The notes under the pieces were generated by a model. It saw nothing but the letters and a program-made list of their open reading frames with translations, made no database searches and was not told the origin of the DNA. From assembly GCA_025938935.1 (NCBI GenBank), contig JAPCWB010000001.1:1550001-1614000 (forward strand): a stretch of DNA of 64,000 nucleotides, read 5' to 3'. The translations under genes were made by a program, and so were the position numbers. Within the stretch, counting starts at the first letter, position 1; every line of letters begins with the position of its first letter. This DNA is from Novosphingobium sp. MW5. GTDB lineage: Bacteria; Pseudomonadota; Alphaproteobacteria; Sphingomonadales; Sphingomonadaceae. Positions 9,529 through 19,100 of this stretch are shown here, one piece after another.

Positions 9529-9944
9529 TGGAACCGATCAACTGGCTGGCGGTAATCGTCTCGGCAAACCTGGCACTTGCCATTGGCTTCGTCTGGTACG
9601 GGCCGCTGTTCGGCGGTGCGGCACTGTTTGGGCGACTGACCGGTGAAGATAACGAAACGGTGCACAAGGGGCCGGTAGGCGGCCTGCTCGGTGCGATTGC
9701 TCTGCAGGCAATTTCGGCGCTGATGCTGGCGCATTCATTTTCCCGGATTGGCTCCGCAACGCTGGCGATCAAACCGTGGCTCTACTGGATGCAGTCGGGC
9801 GGGATTGCGCTCGCCTTTATCGGGCCGGCACTTTTCATTTCCTATGCCCGCCACCGGTTGCCCATGCGCGAGGCGCTGGTCGATGCCGGGTTCTGGCTGG
9901 TGGTCTATCTGGCCACCGGCACAGTGTTCTGGGCGCTTGCCTAG
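9528..9944 (+). CDS. DUF1761 family membrane protein
   Basis: The 138-residue protein starts MEPINWLAVIVSANLALAIG and has four predicted membrane helices: MEPINWLAV..., the segment around GAIALQAISALML, GIALAFIGPALF, and ALVDAGFWLVVYLATGTVFW. The WYGPLFG motif after helix 1 is typical of DUF1761. Its function is unknown. The start codon probably overlaps the stop of the preceding hypothetical gene, which suggests translational coupling. Its stop shares bases with the stop of the convergent NlpD-like gene. Confidence 0.82.
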   Translation: MEPINWLAVIVSANLALAIGFVWYGPLFGGAALFGRLTGEDNETVHKGPVGGLLGAIALQAISALMLAHSFSRIGSATLAIKPWLYWMQSGGIALAFIGPALFISYARHRLPMREALVDAGFWLVVYLATGTVFWALA

Positions 9945-10777
9945 TCGCGCTCGGGCAGCAGCAATTCGGGATCGACCGGCAGGTTATAGCGGCGTACTTC
10001 GAAGTGAAGTTCGGTGCGGGTCGTCTCTCCCGTATTGCCGAGCAGACCGACGCGTTCCCCGGCCTTCGCCCGGTCACCCTTCTTGACCGTGACCTTCTGC
10101 AGCTTGGCATAGGCGGTGTGCCAGCCCTTGCCGTGGTCGATCACAACGAGATTGCCGAACTTCTTCGGCTCGAACCCGGCATAGACCACACGTCCTGCAG
10201 CCACAGCGCGCACTGCGCTGCCCATGTCGCCGCCCAGATCGATGCCGGTATGGGCGTTCTTTCCAGAGGGCGTGTAGCCGCGAATAACCGGCCCGGGCGC
10301 GGGCCAGGCGAATTTGAGCCCGATCGGTGCGGTAGCCAGCGATGGAGCCGGGGCTATCGCTCCGGGCTGGGCGACTGGGCCGGGCGGTGGCGCAGGGACA
10401 TTGGCAATCGTCGGGATCGCCAGCTTGGTTCCGGCCTTGACCGGCTTCTTCGGGTCGATTGAATTGGCCGTGGCGATTGCTTCCCACGGCACTCCATATT
10501 GCAGCGCGATAGCGAAGCCGGTCTCGCCCGACTTCACGGTATGCGTCCGCCGGCGCGGGATCACGAGCTTCTGCCCGGCCTTGAGCGCATAGGGCGCTTT
10601 CAGCCCGTTGGCCTCTATGATCAGCACGCGCGGCACCACCGCACGCTGCGCCACGCCGCCCAGCGTTTCGCCGGGTTTCACCACGTGGACCGTTTCGCTC
10701 GCCGGATCGCTCTCCTGCGCCTGTGCTGCTCCCAGAGGAGCCACGACCAGGAGGGCAATTGCGGCGATGCGTTTCAT
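9941..10777 (-). CDS. NlpD/EnvC-like protein: two LysM domains plus degenerate M23 domain
   Basis: The 278-residue product has a signal peptide (residues 1-20), LysM repeats at about 30-74 and 78-122, a Pro/Ala linker (125-150) and an M23 (LytM) domain at about 165-265. The zinc ligands H176, D180 and H258 are present, but the two catalytic His of active LytM enzymes are replaced: the position in the usual Y-x-H-L is K225 (YAKL) and the first His of HxH is E256 (TELHFE). It is therefore probably an amidase activator rather than a peptidase. Its ATG overlaps the surE stop by 4 bases, matching the known surE/nlpD association. Confidence 0.88.
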   Translation of the reverse strand: MKRIAAIALLVVAPLGAAQAQESDPASETVHVVKPGETLGGVAQRAVVPRVLIIEANGLKAPYALKAGQKLVIPRRRTHTVKSGETGFAIALQYGVPWEAIATANSIDPKKPVKAGTKLAIPTIANVPAPPPGPVAQPGAIAPAPSLATAPIGLKFAWPAPGPVIRGYTPSGKNAHTGIDLGGDMGSAVRAVAAGRVVYAGFEPKKFGNLVVIDHGKGWHTAYAKLQKVTVKKGDRAKAGERVGLLGNTGETTRTELHFEVRRYNLPVDPELLLPERD

Positions 10778-11535
10778 CCGAAGCGTTCCTTGAGCATGGC
10801 AATCGAGGGATCGTGCGTCAGGTCAAGGTGCAGCGGCGTGACCGAGATGAAGCCATCGGCAATCGCTTCAAGGTCGCTGTCGTGGCCGGGCGTATGCTCG
10901 ATCCCGTGCAAGCCGAACCAGAAATAGCGGTACCCGCGCGGGTCCGTGCCCTCGACCACCGAGCCGCGCGCATAGTCATGGAAACCCTGCCGCACCACGC
11001 GTATGCCCTTTACCTCTCCCGCCGCGAGTGGCGGGAAATTGACATTGACCAGAGTACGCGGGGCAAATGGCGCGTCAATAAGGGGTTTCAACACTTTACC
11101 GCCCCATTCTTCCGCCGCAGCGAAGGATACGGCATCGCCGACGCCTTCCTTGGAATAGACCTGGCTAAGCGCGATCGAGCGCACGCCAGCCAGCGCACCC
11201 TCGATGGCGGCGGAGACGGTGCCTGAATAGGTCACATCATCGCCCAGGTTCGCGCCGCGATTGACGCCCGACAGGATCAGGTCAGGCGGCTCGGGCAGGA
11301 CCTTCTTGAGGCCCATGGTAAGTGCATCTGTGGGCGTACCGGTGACTGAAAAGCGTCGCTCGGCATGCTGGTGCAGGCGCACCGGACGAGTAAGGGTCAG
11401 GCTGTGACCTGCACCCGACTGCTCCTCGCTGGGTGCGCAGATCCAGATGTCGTCCGAAAACTGCCGCGCAATGCGTTCCAGCACATTGAGGCCGGGGGCG
11501 TTGATCCCGTCGTCGTTGGTCAAGAGGATGCGCAT
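10774..11535 (-). CDS. surE: 5'/3'-nucleotidase SurE
   Basis: The 253-residue product starts [15 protein letters not shown], carrying the metal-binding Asp pair D8-D9. The other SurE motifs follow: CAPSEEQSGAGHSLT, VTGTPTDALTMG and SGVNRGANLGDDVTYSGTV. SurE dephosphorylates nucleoside monophosphates and is linked to stationary-phase survival. The gene is packed between serS (one-base stop/start overlap) and the NlpD-like gene (4-base overlap), so the three form one operon in the order serS-surE-nlpD. Confidence 0.97.
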   Translation of the reverse strand: MRILLTNDDGINAPGLNVLERIARQFSDDIWICAPSEEQSGAGHSLTLTRPVRLHQHAERRFSVTGTPTDALTMGLKKVLPEPPDLILSGVNRGANLGDDVTYSGTVSAAIEGALAGVRSIALSQVYSKEGVGDAVSFAAAEEWGGKVLKPLIDAPFAPRTLVNVNFPPLAAGEVKGIRVVRQGFHDYARGSVVEGTDPRGYRYFWFGLHGIEHTPGHDSDLEAIADGFISVTPLHLDLTHDPSIAMLKERFG

Positions 11536-12815
11536 CAGGCCGGCGTCAGGCGCGTGATGCCGCCCATGTAGGGAACGAGCGCGGCGGGTATGTCGACCGA
11601 GCCGTCCTCCTGCTGGTAGTTCTCCAGGATCGCCACCAGCGTACGGCCCACGGCGAGGCCGGAGCCGTTGAGCGTATGGACGAATTCGGGCTTGGCCTTC
11701 TCGCCGGTCGGGCGATAGCGGGTGTTCATGCGCCGCGCCCGGAAAGCGCCGGTGTTCGAGCAGGAGCTGATCTCGCGATAGGTGTCCTGCCCCGGCAGCC
11801 AGACCTCAAGGTCATAGGTCTTCTGCGCGCCAAAGCCCATGTCGCCGGTGCAGAGCAGGACCTTCCGGTAGGGCAGTTCGAGCGCCTGAAGGATCGATCC
11901 CGCCGCTGCCGTCATGCGTTCATGTTCGGCCTCGCTCTCTTCCGGGCGGGTGACGCTGACGAGTTCGCACTTTTCGAACTGGTGCTGGCGGATAAAGCCG
12001 CGCGTGTCCTTGCCTGCCGCGCCGGCTTCGCTGCGGAAGCAGAGCGTCAGTGCGGTCATGCGGATGGGCAGTACCGCATCATCGAGGAGCTGGCCCATGA
12101 CCGAGCTGGTCAGGCTGACTTCCGAGGTCGGGATCAGCCAGCGGCCATCGGTGGTGCGGAACGAATCCTCGGCGAACTTGGGCAGCTTGTCAGTGCCGTA
12201 CATGGCCTCGTCGCGCACAAGGACCGGGGTGTTGCACTCGGTATAACCGTTAACGCTGGTCTGGTGATCGATCATGAACTGACCGATCGCGCGCTGCAGG
12301 CGGGCCATCTGGCCGCGCAGAAAGGTGAAACGTGCGCCGGAAATTGCCGCGCCGGTTTCGAAATCGAGGCCAAGCGCGGGACCGATGTCGGCGTGTTCCT
12401 TTGGGGTAAAGGAGAAGCTGCGGGGCGTGCCCCAGCGGCTGACCTCGACATTGTCCGCCTCGTCCTCGCCATGCGGCACGTCTTCGTGCGGCAGGTTAGG
12501 GATACGCGACAGCGCGTCCTGCAATTCTGCGGAAAGTTCGCGGTCTTCCTGTTCCCATGCGGGAAGGAAGTTCTTCAACTCTGCCACTTCGGCCTTCAGC
12601 GCCTCGGCCGTGTCCTTGTCACCCTTGGCCATGGCCGCGCCGATGGCTTTCGATGCCTCGTTCCGGCGGTTCTGGGCCTCCTGCATTTTGGTCGCCACTG
12701 CGCGCCGCGCGGTGTCGAGCGCAAGGATCACGCCCGATTGCGGTTCGAGCCCGCGGCGGGCGAGGGCGGCGTCAAAGCTTTCCGGATTTTCGCGGATCAG
12801 TCGGATATCATGCAT
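11535..12815 (-). CDS. serS: Seryl-tRNA synthetase
   Basis: The 426-residue class II synthetase has an N-terminal tRNA-binding coiled coil (about residues 25-100, from [19 protein letters not shown] to [10 protein letters not shown]). The catalytic core shows motif 2 ([24 protein letters not shown]), the [12 protein letters not shown] segment, and motif 3 ([19 protein letters not shown]). It charges tRNA-Ser. It is first in the serS-surE-nlpD operon; start [12 protein letters not shown] is the usual one for the family. Confidence 0.98.
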   Translation of the reverse strand: MHDIRLIRENPESFDAALARRGLEPQSGVILALDTARRAVATKMQEAQNRRNEASKAIGAAMAKGDKDTAEALKAEVAELKNFLPAWEQEDRELSAELQDALSRIPNLPHEDVPHGEDEADNVEVSRWGTPRSFSFTPKEHADIGPALGLDFETGAAISGARFTFLRGQMARLQRAIGQFMIDHQTSVNGYTECNTPVLVRDEAMYGTDKLPKFAEDSFRTTDGRWLIPTSEVSLTSSVMGQLLDDAVLPIRMTALTLCFRSEAGAAGKDTRGFIRQHQFEKCELVSVTRPEESEAEHERMTAAAGSILQALELPYRKVLLCTGDMGFGAQKTYDLEVWLPGQDTYREISSCSNTGAFRARRMNTRYRPTGEKAKPEFVHTLNGSGLAVGRTLVAILENYQQEDGSVDIPAALVPYMGGITRLTPA

Positions 12816-12867
12816 GGCGCTGCGCTATGCCGTCCGGGCAGGCGCAGCGCAAGCACGTGGTTCCCGC

Positions 12868-13074
12868 CTAGCCGCGCGGACAGGTATTCATGCCGACAAT
12901 CGAATAGAGCGGGCAGGTGCGCAGGAAGCCTGTCGCCAGCGGAATCAGGCCGAGCCAGCCCCAGTTGCCGATGGGCGCGCCTACGCGGTCTCCGAAGAAA
13001 ACGAGCAGGATCAGCACGGCCCCGACGAGAATGCGCAGGGTGCGGTCGATGCCGCCGACATTGGTCTTGAACAT
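12868..13074 (-). CDS. DUF2892 (YgaP transmembrane-like) small membrane protein
   Basis: The 68-residue product starts MFKTNVGGIDRTLRILVGAV after a strong AAGGAGG ribosome site. It has two membrane helices (LRILVGAVLILLVFF and WLGLIPLATGFLRT) and the family's closing CPLYSIVGMNTCP. DUF2892 domains occur alone or fused to rhodanese domains in YgaP; no reaction is assigned here. It lies upstream of serS on the same strand, 52 bp away. Confidence 0.85.
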   Translation of the reverse strand: MFKTNVGGIDRTLRILVGAVLILLVFFGDRVGAPIGNWGWLGLIPLATGFLRTCPLYSIVGMNTCPRG

Positions 13075-13167
13075 GAGCAAGTCCTCCTTCCAGAACCACG
13101 CCAATGTGGACCACCCGCCGCGGCAGGTCATTGATGCGAATCAATTGCAGAAGAAGGCCGGGAATGG

Positions 13168-13239
13168 TGGGCGCGGCAGGGATTGAACCTGCGACCCCAC
13201 CCGTGTGAAGGGTGTGCTCTACCACTGAGCTACGCGCCC
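13168..13239 (-). tRNA. tRNA-Val (anticodon CAC)
   Basis: The complement folds as a full cloverleaf of 72 nt. It has acceptor GGGCGCG/CGCGCCC with discriminator A, a D-arm GCTC-AGTGGTA-GAGC, an anticodon arm CACCC-TTCACAC-GGGTG (anticodon CAC, reads GUG), and a T-arm GCAGG-TTCAATC-CCTGC. The 3' CCA is not encoded. It resembles the second tRNA-Val at 47340 in the same window. Confidence 0.95.
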
Positions 13240-13315
13240 ATTCCCGCGAAGAGCGCCGCCCTTAGAGCCGTCAGCGCGAATTGACAAGCGGGCTTATCGC
13301 TTTAGAGGCGCGGGT

Positions 13316-13606
13316 ATGAGCGAAGAACAGACTTCCGGCCCCGACGTGCCGCCCGATCACTTGGCGATCAACCCGCGCAGCCCTTTCTTCGATGCGGACA
13401 AGCTGCAGCGCGGCGTCGGCATCCGCTTCAAGGGCGTGGTGCGCACCAATGTCGAGGAATACTGCATTTCCGAAGGCTGGGTGCGCGTTCAGGCGGGCAA
13501 GACCATGGACCGCAAGGGCCAGCCGCTGACCATCAAGCTAAGCGGCCCGGTCGAGGCATGGTACGAGGATCTGGGCGAGGGTGCCCCGGTCCACAAGGCC
13601 GGCTGA
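13316..13606 (+). CDS. DUF3297 family protein
   Basis: The 96-residue soluble product has the DUF3297 pattern: PPDHLAINPRSPFFD, GVGIRFKGVVRTNVEEYC and WVRVQAGKTMDRKGQPLT. The family is of unknown function and is found mostly in proteobacteria. It stands alone between the tRNA-Val and the convergent CHAP gene (6 bp between stops). Confidence 0.88.
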   Translation: MSEEQTSGPDVPPDHLAINPRSPFFDADKLQRGVGIRFKGVVRTNVEEYCISEGWVRVQAGKTMDRKGQPLTIKLSGPVEAWYEDLGEGAPVHKAG

Positions 13607-13612
13607 GCCGCC

Positions 13613-14302
13613 TTACTTCATCGCGGCGGCAATGATCGCGCCGATCGGATCGGCGGCATAGCGCGCGTCCATTTTCGGTGCCTTCACCGGACGGGATTTC
13701 TCGATGCGGGCGAGGGCGGGCGCGCGCTCGGGGGTCGTTTCCGCCTTTGCGTCCTTGGTGGGCTTCGCCAACAACAAGCCCTTTGATCGCGGCTTCTCGT
13801 TATAGATGAAGCCCTGCACCGGCCAGGCCGTACCGCCGATGCCCTGAATCGGTGCGAACCAGACGCGCACCTTGCTCCAGTCGTTGTTTTCCGAAACGTC
13901 GATGGCGCGGACGTCGTTCTCGATCTGCCCGCGCGCGCCGTTAATCAGCGACCAGTTGGCATGGCGCAGCAGAACCGTGCGCGAATCGATGATCTTGCTG
14001 ACAGCAGCAACGTGGCCCAGTTCCATGCGACCATAAGGCTTGAAAGCCATGACAGCGCCGACCTTGGGCCGATCACCGCGCGCATATTTGCCTGCTGCCT
14101 GGTTCCACCAGGTATGCGCATCGCCATAGATCTGGATGCCGGAAACGGTGCGGGCATAGGGCACGCACTGCAACGCCATGAACTGGATCGCCGAAATGCT
14201 GGCGCCAGCTGCGACCGCCGTTTCACCCTGCGACTGGCCCAGCACCGGCACTGACGTAGCGGCGAGCGTGGCAAACAGGAGAGAGGCAAGGCGGCGCTTC
14301 AT
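13613..14302 (-). CDS. Exported CHAP-domain protein (putative peptidoglycan amidase/endopeptidase)
   Basis: The 229-residue product has a signal peptide (residues 1-22) and a CHAP domain at about 38-160. The catalytic Cys is likely C46 (ALQCVPYAR) and the His H97 (GRMELGHVAAVS). The aromatic GDAHTWWNQAAGKYARG segment is typical. The tail after about 165 is basic and Ala/Pro-rich with no domain. CHAP enzymes cleave peptidoglycan cross-links or the amide at MurNAc. The gene is divergent from der. Confidence 0.85.
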   Translation of the reverse strand: MKRRLASLLFATLAATSVPVLGQSQGETAVAAGASISAIQFMALQCVPYARTVSGIQIYGDAHTWWNQAAGKYARGDRPKVGAVMAFKPYGRMELGHVAAVSKIIDSRTVLLRHANWSLINGARGQIENDVRAIDVSENNDWSKVRVWFAPIQGIGGTAWPVQGFIYNEKPRSKGLLLAKPTKDAKAETTPERAPALARIEKSRPVKAPKMDARYAADPIGAIIAAAMK

Positions 14303-14438
14303 GACCGCGCTTGTGCCGGTATCCGGTTAAATCAGGGCATCTACTTATGGTTAACATCGCGGAAACATCTTGCCGGGTTACGGCACGGATATGCCGCCAC
14401 GCTTGCCTATTTGCGCGCAACAGGCCACTTGGCGCGTC

Positions 14439-15804
14439 ATGGCGAAAGCGCAGATTATCATTATCGGACGTCCCAACGTGGGCAAGTCGACGCTGTTCAA
14501 CCGGCTTGTCGGCAAGAAGCTCGCGCTGGTCGATGACCAGCCGGGCGTTACCCGCGACCGCAGGTTTGGCGATGCCAACCTGCTGGGACTGGAATTCACG
14601 ATCGTCGATACGGCGGGCTGGGAGGACGAGGATCCCGAAAGCCTGCCCGGCCGCATGCGCGCGCAAACCGAGGTTTCGCTGCACGGTGCAGATGCAGCGC
14701 TGTTCGTTTTCGATGCCCGCGCCGGACTGACCCCGCTCGATGAGGAAATCGCCCGCTGGCTGCGCCAGTCGACCATTCCTGTCATACTCGTCGGCAACAA
14801 GGCCGAGGGCCGCGCGGCCGAGCCGGGGCTGCTGGAGAGCTATTCGCTGGGCTTTGGCGAGCCGATTGGCCTGTCCGCCGAACACGGCGAAGGAATGGCC
14901 GACCTGTTCCAGGCGCTGCTGCCACACGTCGAAGGCAAGGAAGTTCAGGAGGACGAGGATGAGGAGGATCTGGCCGGTCCGCTCAAGCTCGCCATTGTCG
15001 GCCGCCCGAACGCGGGCAAGTCGACCCTGATCAATGCCATGCTGCGCGAGGATCGCCTGCTCACCGGTCCGGAAGCCGGCATCACCCGCGATCTCGATCG
15101 CGGTCGACTGGCAGTGGACCGATCCCAAGACCGGCGAGACACGCCCCGTGCGGCTGATCGATACCGCGGGAATGCGCAAGAAGGCGCGGGTGACCGAAAA
15201 GCTGGAAAAGATGGCGGTCGCCGATGCACGCCACGCGGTGGACTTTGCCGAGGTCGTGGTGCTGTTGCTCGATGCCACCAAGGGGCTGGAACATCAGGAC
15301 CTCAAGATCGCGAGCCACGTGCTGGAGGAAGGCCGTGCCCTGATCATCGCGATCAACAAGTGGGATGTGGCCGAGGGTCCGTCCGGCCTGTTTAACGGCA
15401 TCCGCTTTGCGCTCGATGAAGGACTGGCCCAAGTGAAGGGCTTGCCGCTGCTGGCGGTTTCGGCCCGCACCGGCAAAGGGCTCGACGAACTGATCGCCGC
15501 AGCTTTTGACTTGCGCGAAGCATGGTCGAAGCGCGTGCCCACGGCCCTGCTCAACCGCTGGTTTGATGAGGCGCTGGAAAAGAACCCGCCGCCCGCACCC
15601 GGTGGCAAGCGGATCAAGCTGCGCTACATCACCCAGGCCAAGACACGCCCGCCGGGCTTCGTGCTGTTCGGCACACGTCTGGATGACCTGCCGATGAGTT
15701 ACCAGCGCTACCTGGTGAACGGCATCCGCCGCGATCTCGGCTTCGATGCCGTGCCGGTGCGACTGACGCTGCGGAGCCCGAAGAACCCCTTCGCGAAAAG
15801 CTGA
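14439..15804 (+). CDS. der: Ribosome biogenesis GTPase Der (EngA), frame broken
   Basis: Two GTPase domains in tandem (P-loops GRPNVGKST near residue 10 and GRPNAGKST near 190) followed by a KH-like domain identify Der, which is essential for 50S assembly. The frame breaks in the second G domain at GATCTCG (15090-15096): upstream reads EAGITRD and downstream [18 protein letters not shown]. The conserved sequence is TRDS, so the correct bases are GATTCG or GACTCG and one base is surplus; the span is 3n+1. Since der is essential, an assembly error is far more likely than a real mutation. The corrected length is 454 residues. Confidence 0.93.
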
Positions 15805-15814
15805 ACCGCGCCGC

Positions 15815-17026
15815 TCAACGGCCCGAAAGCCCGCGCCAGACGCGCTCAACCGGGCCTTGGCCGAAGCGGCGCTGCCACCACGGGCTGACCGCAAGCATCG
15901 CCAGCCATCCGGCGATGACGAAGGGCACCTGCCAGAGCGGCGAAACCTGCCCGATCAGGCCAAGGCCCCAGCCATAGAACAGCGCGGTGAAGACCAGCGT
16001 ACAGCCGAGATAATTGCTCAGCGCCATGCGGCCGATTGCTGCGATTCTTGAGTGCAGGGCGGTGCTCGCACCCTGCGCGGCCATGACTAGGACTGCGGCA
16101 TAGCCTAGCGTCATGGCAAGGTGCGGCAGGGCGGCCCAATAGACGATGATCGCGTTCATCGTCGCCATGCCATAGCCCGAAGCGCGGGCTAGTTCGGCGA
16201 GCGCCAGCGTGGCAGGCAGGCCGACGGCCAAGCCTCCTCCCGCCAGCAGGGTGATCCGGCGGCGCGGCCAGCCGCCGGTGAACAGGCCGGTGCGGTAAAG
16301 CACCATGCCGACAAGCATCAGCGGCAGGGTCTCGCCAAACCCGAACATTGCACCCGTCAACGGGAAGATCGGATCCACGGCCAGTTTGTATGCGATCAGG
16401 TCCGTTCCCGAACCCCGCTCCCGCCGCAATTCGGCTTCCGCCTCGATCAGGTCGGCTCTGCGCAGTTCGGTAAGGGTGCGGGCTTCGGCGGCGGGCGATG
16501 CCCCGGCGGCATAGCGCAGGTCAGCCTCTATAGCAGGCACGCTGCCCGCCATACCGCCGCCATGCCAGATGGCGAAGGCAATCAGGGCCAGCGGCAGCAT
16601 GGCCTTCACCGGCAGGTGCCGCAGCATCAGTGCGAAGAACCCGGCAAAGGCATAGGCGAACAGGATGTCGCCCCACCACAGTAGCAGGAAGTGGAGGTAG
16701 CCGATGACTGCCAGCCAGATCAGGCGGCGCAGTTGCAGGCCATCGCCGTTCTGCCCTCGCGCCTCGGCACTCTCGATCAGCAGGACCATGCTCGCTCCGA
16801 ACAGCAGGCTCAGCAGGCCGCGCATCTTGCCTTCGAACAGGACGAAGGTGGCGAGGAAGGCGATCTCGTCGCCCATGCTGGGAATGCCGTTCCATGCGGG
16901 TGAGAGTGTGGCATCCATCGGCCCGGCAAAACCTTCGACATTGACCGCAAGTATGCCGAGGATGGCGACGCCCCGGATGAGGTCGAGCGAGGCAATGCGC
17001 CCGCCCGCAGGTTCGGCGGCGGGCAA
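15815..17026 (-). CDS. DUF418 (YeiB-like) integral membrane protein
   Basis: The 403-residue polytopic protein opens with RIASLDLIRGVAILGILAVN, the typical first helix of the acyltransferase-like/DUF418 group. It ends in the DUF418 block (GRMALSNYLGCTLVFTALFYGWGLGL and a conserved WxxxFRxGPxE-like end, here QRRFGQGPVERVWR). About ten hydrophobic segments are visible. The function of YeiB proteins is not established. It is convergent with der (10 bp). Confidence 0.85.
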   Translation of the reverse strand: MPAAEPAGGRIASLDLIRGVAILGILAVNVEGFAGPMDATLSPAWNGIPSMGDEIAFLATFVLFEGKMRGLLSLLFGASMVLLIESAEARGQNGDGLQLRRLIWLAVIGYLHFLLLWWGDILFAYAFAGFFALMLRHLPVKAMLPLALIAFAIWHGGGMAGSVPAIEADLRYAAGASPAAEARTLTELRRADLIEAEAELRRERGSGTDLIAYKLAVDPIFPLTGAMFGFGETLPLMLVGMVLYRTGLFTGGWPRRRITLLAGGGLAVGLPATLALAELARASGYGMATMNAIIVYWAALPHLAMTLGYAAVLVMAAQGASTALHSRIAAIGRMALSNYLGCTLVFTALFYGWGLGLIGQVSPLWQVPFVIAGWLAMLAVSPWWQRRFGQGPVERVWRGLSGR

Positions 17027-17034
17027 GGGCTGGG

Positions 17035-18162
17035 TCAGTTCCTTACCGGCGTGCAGGCAAGCCCGGCAGCACTGAGCGAGCGGCAGGCGGCGCGGGCGCC
17101 GTCTTCGCTATAACCGCCGGCTTGCAGCTTGGTTACCGCGCCTGCAGGCACGTTGATCCGGGCATGGCCTGCGAGTTCGGGCCGAGCGCGCACCTTTGCC
17201 CAAAGGGTATCGGCGTTGGCACTGACACCGAAAGCCCCGAGCTGAATTCGCCATGCCCCTGCGGCTGCGGGTTTCGGCTGGACAGCGGTGGCAGGCGCAG
17301 CGGGGCGGGGCTGCGAGACTGCGGGTGAGGGGCGCTGCGTGATCGTCACCACCTGGGGCGGCGGAGTTGCTGCAGGGCGCGGAGCGGGGGAGGCGGCAGT
17401 TACCGGCCTCGCATAGTCTGCCCCGGCAGTGCGCGGGGTGGACCCTGCAGTTACCCGCTCGGCCTCGGCAACGGCTTCCTCCGGCGTCGGCTGCCGGCGA
17501 ACGGGAGCAGCTGCGACCTGCGGGGTTGTAATTACCCCGGCCGGGTTCTTGACGCCAAGATCATCGGCCGCGAACTGGCGGTTGCGGGTTGCCTCTGCCT
17601 CGGCCGCGAGCTGCTGGGCGAGGCCAACGGCTTCCTGACGCTGAGCAAGCGGAATATGCGTATCCATCTGGGCGAGGCCCGCCTTGGCCTGCGGCAGGCC
17701 TGCCTGCTGCGCCAGCGACATGAGGGCATAGGCGCGGACCCAGTCGCGGCTCATCATGTCACCGTTGAAGTTCATGATGGCGAGCAGGTACTGCGCGCGC
17801 GGATCGCCGCGCCCGCCCGCCGCCTTGACATAGGGCAGGGCCTGGCTGCGCTCGCCGCGATCGAACAGCAGCAATCCGTAATTGTCCGAGGCCTCGATAT
17901 GCCCCTGCGCCGCAGCCTTGCCGAAGTAGAGCTCCGCCTTTTTCAGGTCTTGCGGAACACCCTTGCCCCACTTGTAGGCTTGGCCCAGATTGAACTGCGC
18001 ATCGGCATCCCCGCGTGAGGCCGGTCCTTCCCATTCCTTGACCGCAGCGGGAAAATCGCCGCGTGCCCAAGCGTCGACGCCGGCCTTCACATCGGCCACG
18101 GCTGGGACGGTAGCAACCAGCCCGGCACCGATTATTCCGGAAAGCAAAAGACGCAGATTCAT
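17035..18162 (-). CDS. Exported Sel1-repeat and SPOR-domain protein
   Basis: I set the start at MNLRLLLSGIIGAGLVATVP (375 residues) because it yields a signal peptide. Sel1-like repeats occupy about residues 35-190 (ADAQFNLGQAYKWGKGVPQD, ASDNYGLLLFDRGERSQAL, AQYLLAIMNFNGD). A low-complexity Pro/Ala segment follows (about 225-295), then a C-terminal SPOR domain (WRIQLGAFGVSANADTLWAK to the end). SPOR domains bind denuded glycan at the septum. It is divergent from parA; a second SPOR protein lies three genes away. Confidence 0.9.
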   Translation of the reverse strand: MNLRLLLSGIIGAGLVATVPAVADVKAGVDAWARGDFPAAVKEWEGPASRGDADAQFNLGQAYKWGKGVPQDLKKAELYFGKAAAQGHIEASDNYGLLLFDRGERSQALPYVKAAGGRGDPRAQYLLAIMNFNGDMMSRDWVRAYALMSLAQQAGLPQAKAGLAQMDTHIPLAQRQEAVGLAQQLAAEAEATRNRQFAADDLGVKNPAGVITTPQVAAAPVRRQPTPEEAVAEAERVTAGSTPRTAGADYARPVTAASPAPRPAATPPPQVVTITQRPSPAVSQPRPAAPATAVQPKPAAAGAWRIQLGAFGVSANADTLWAKVRARPELAGHARINVPAGAVTKLQAGGYSEDGARAACRSLSAAGLACTPVRN

Positions 18163-18365
18163 GCTCGTTCCCCGTGCGCCCGGATGCAATCCAGGGCCTA
18201 AGTTCTTGCTTGTGACACAGGATTTCGCCGCGTGAAAGCCCCGGTGCAGGTCATCTACGTAACGAGGCCCGAAGGATTCCTCGACCGCTGTTAACTCAAA
18301 ATTAGGGAGCATCTGGTTTTTTGTGCGCCAATCGAATGGACCTTTGCATTCGGGGGGATAAGACT

Positions 18366-19094
18366 TTGCGCGTACTGGCACTGGCATCACAGAAGGGTGG
18401 ATCTGGCAAGACAACCTTGTCGGGGCATCTCGCCGTGCAGGCGCAACGCGCCGGCGCGGGCCCCGTCGTCCTGATCGACATCGACCCGCAGGGTTCGCTG
18501 GCCGACTGGTGGAATGAACGCGAGGCAGAATTCCCCGCCTTTGCCCAGACCACCGTGTCGCGCCTGGCCGCAGACCTTCAGGTCCTGCGCTCGCAGGGTT
18601 TCAAGCTGGCCGTCATCGATACTCCGCCGGCGATCACCATGGCGATCCAGTCGGTGATCTCTGTTGCAGAGCTGATCGTCGTCCCGACCCGTCCGAGCCC
18701 GCACGACCTGCGCGCCGTGGGTGCCACGGTCGACCTTTGCGAACGCGCGGGCAAGCCGCTGCTCTTCGTGGTCAACGCCGCAACCCCCAAGGCAAAGATT
18801 ACCTCGGAAGCCGCCGTTGCCCTGTCGCAGCACGGCACTGTCGCGCCGATCACACTGCACCACCGCACCGACTATGCCGCCTCGATGATCGATGGCCGCA
18901 CGGTGATGGAGGTCGATCCCATGGGCCGCTCCTCGATGGAAATCGCTGCGCTGTGGAACTACGTTTACGACCGGCTGGAAAAGAATTTTCGCCGCACCGT
19001 GTTTGCCGCTCCCGCAGCGGCGCCGGGGGCTCCTGTCGCACCGGGTTATGCCCGCCCTGTCGGTGGCTTCGGCCGCCGCGTAGCCGGGTCCTGA
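18366..19094 (+). CDS. Orphan ParA-family partition/positioning ATPase
   Basis: The 242-residue product starts at a TTG (LRVLALASQKGGSGKTT) preceded by GGGGGGAT. It has a deviant Walker A motif (KGGSGKTT, residues 10-17), Walker A' (DIDPQGSLADWW) and Walker B-like VIDTPP. No parB or parS is adjacent, so this is not the chromosomal partition operon. It is followed after 6 bp by a small protein with a ribbon-helix-helix-like end and then a SPOR lipoprotein, and is divergent from another SPOR protein. A role in positioning an envelope or division component is inference from this context. Confidence 0.9.
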   Translation: MRVLALASQKGGSGKTTLSGHLAVQAQRAGAGPVVLIDIDPQGSLADWWNEREAEFPAFAQTTVSRLAADLQVLRSQGFKLAVIDTPPAITMAIQSVISVAELIVVPTRPSPHDLRAVGATVDLCERAGKPLLFVVNAATPKAKITSEAAVALSQHGTVAPITLHHRTDYAASMIDGRTVMEVDPMGRSSMEIAALWNYVYDRLEKNFRRTVFAAPAAAPGAPVAPGYARPVGGFGRRVAGS

Positions 19095-19100
19095 GCCGAC

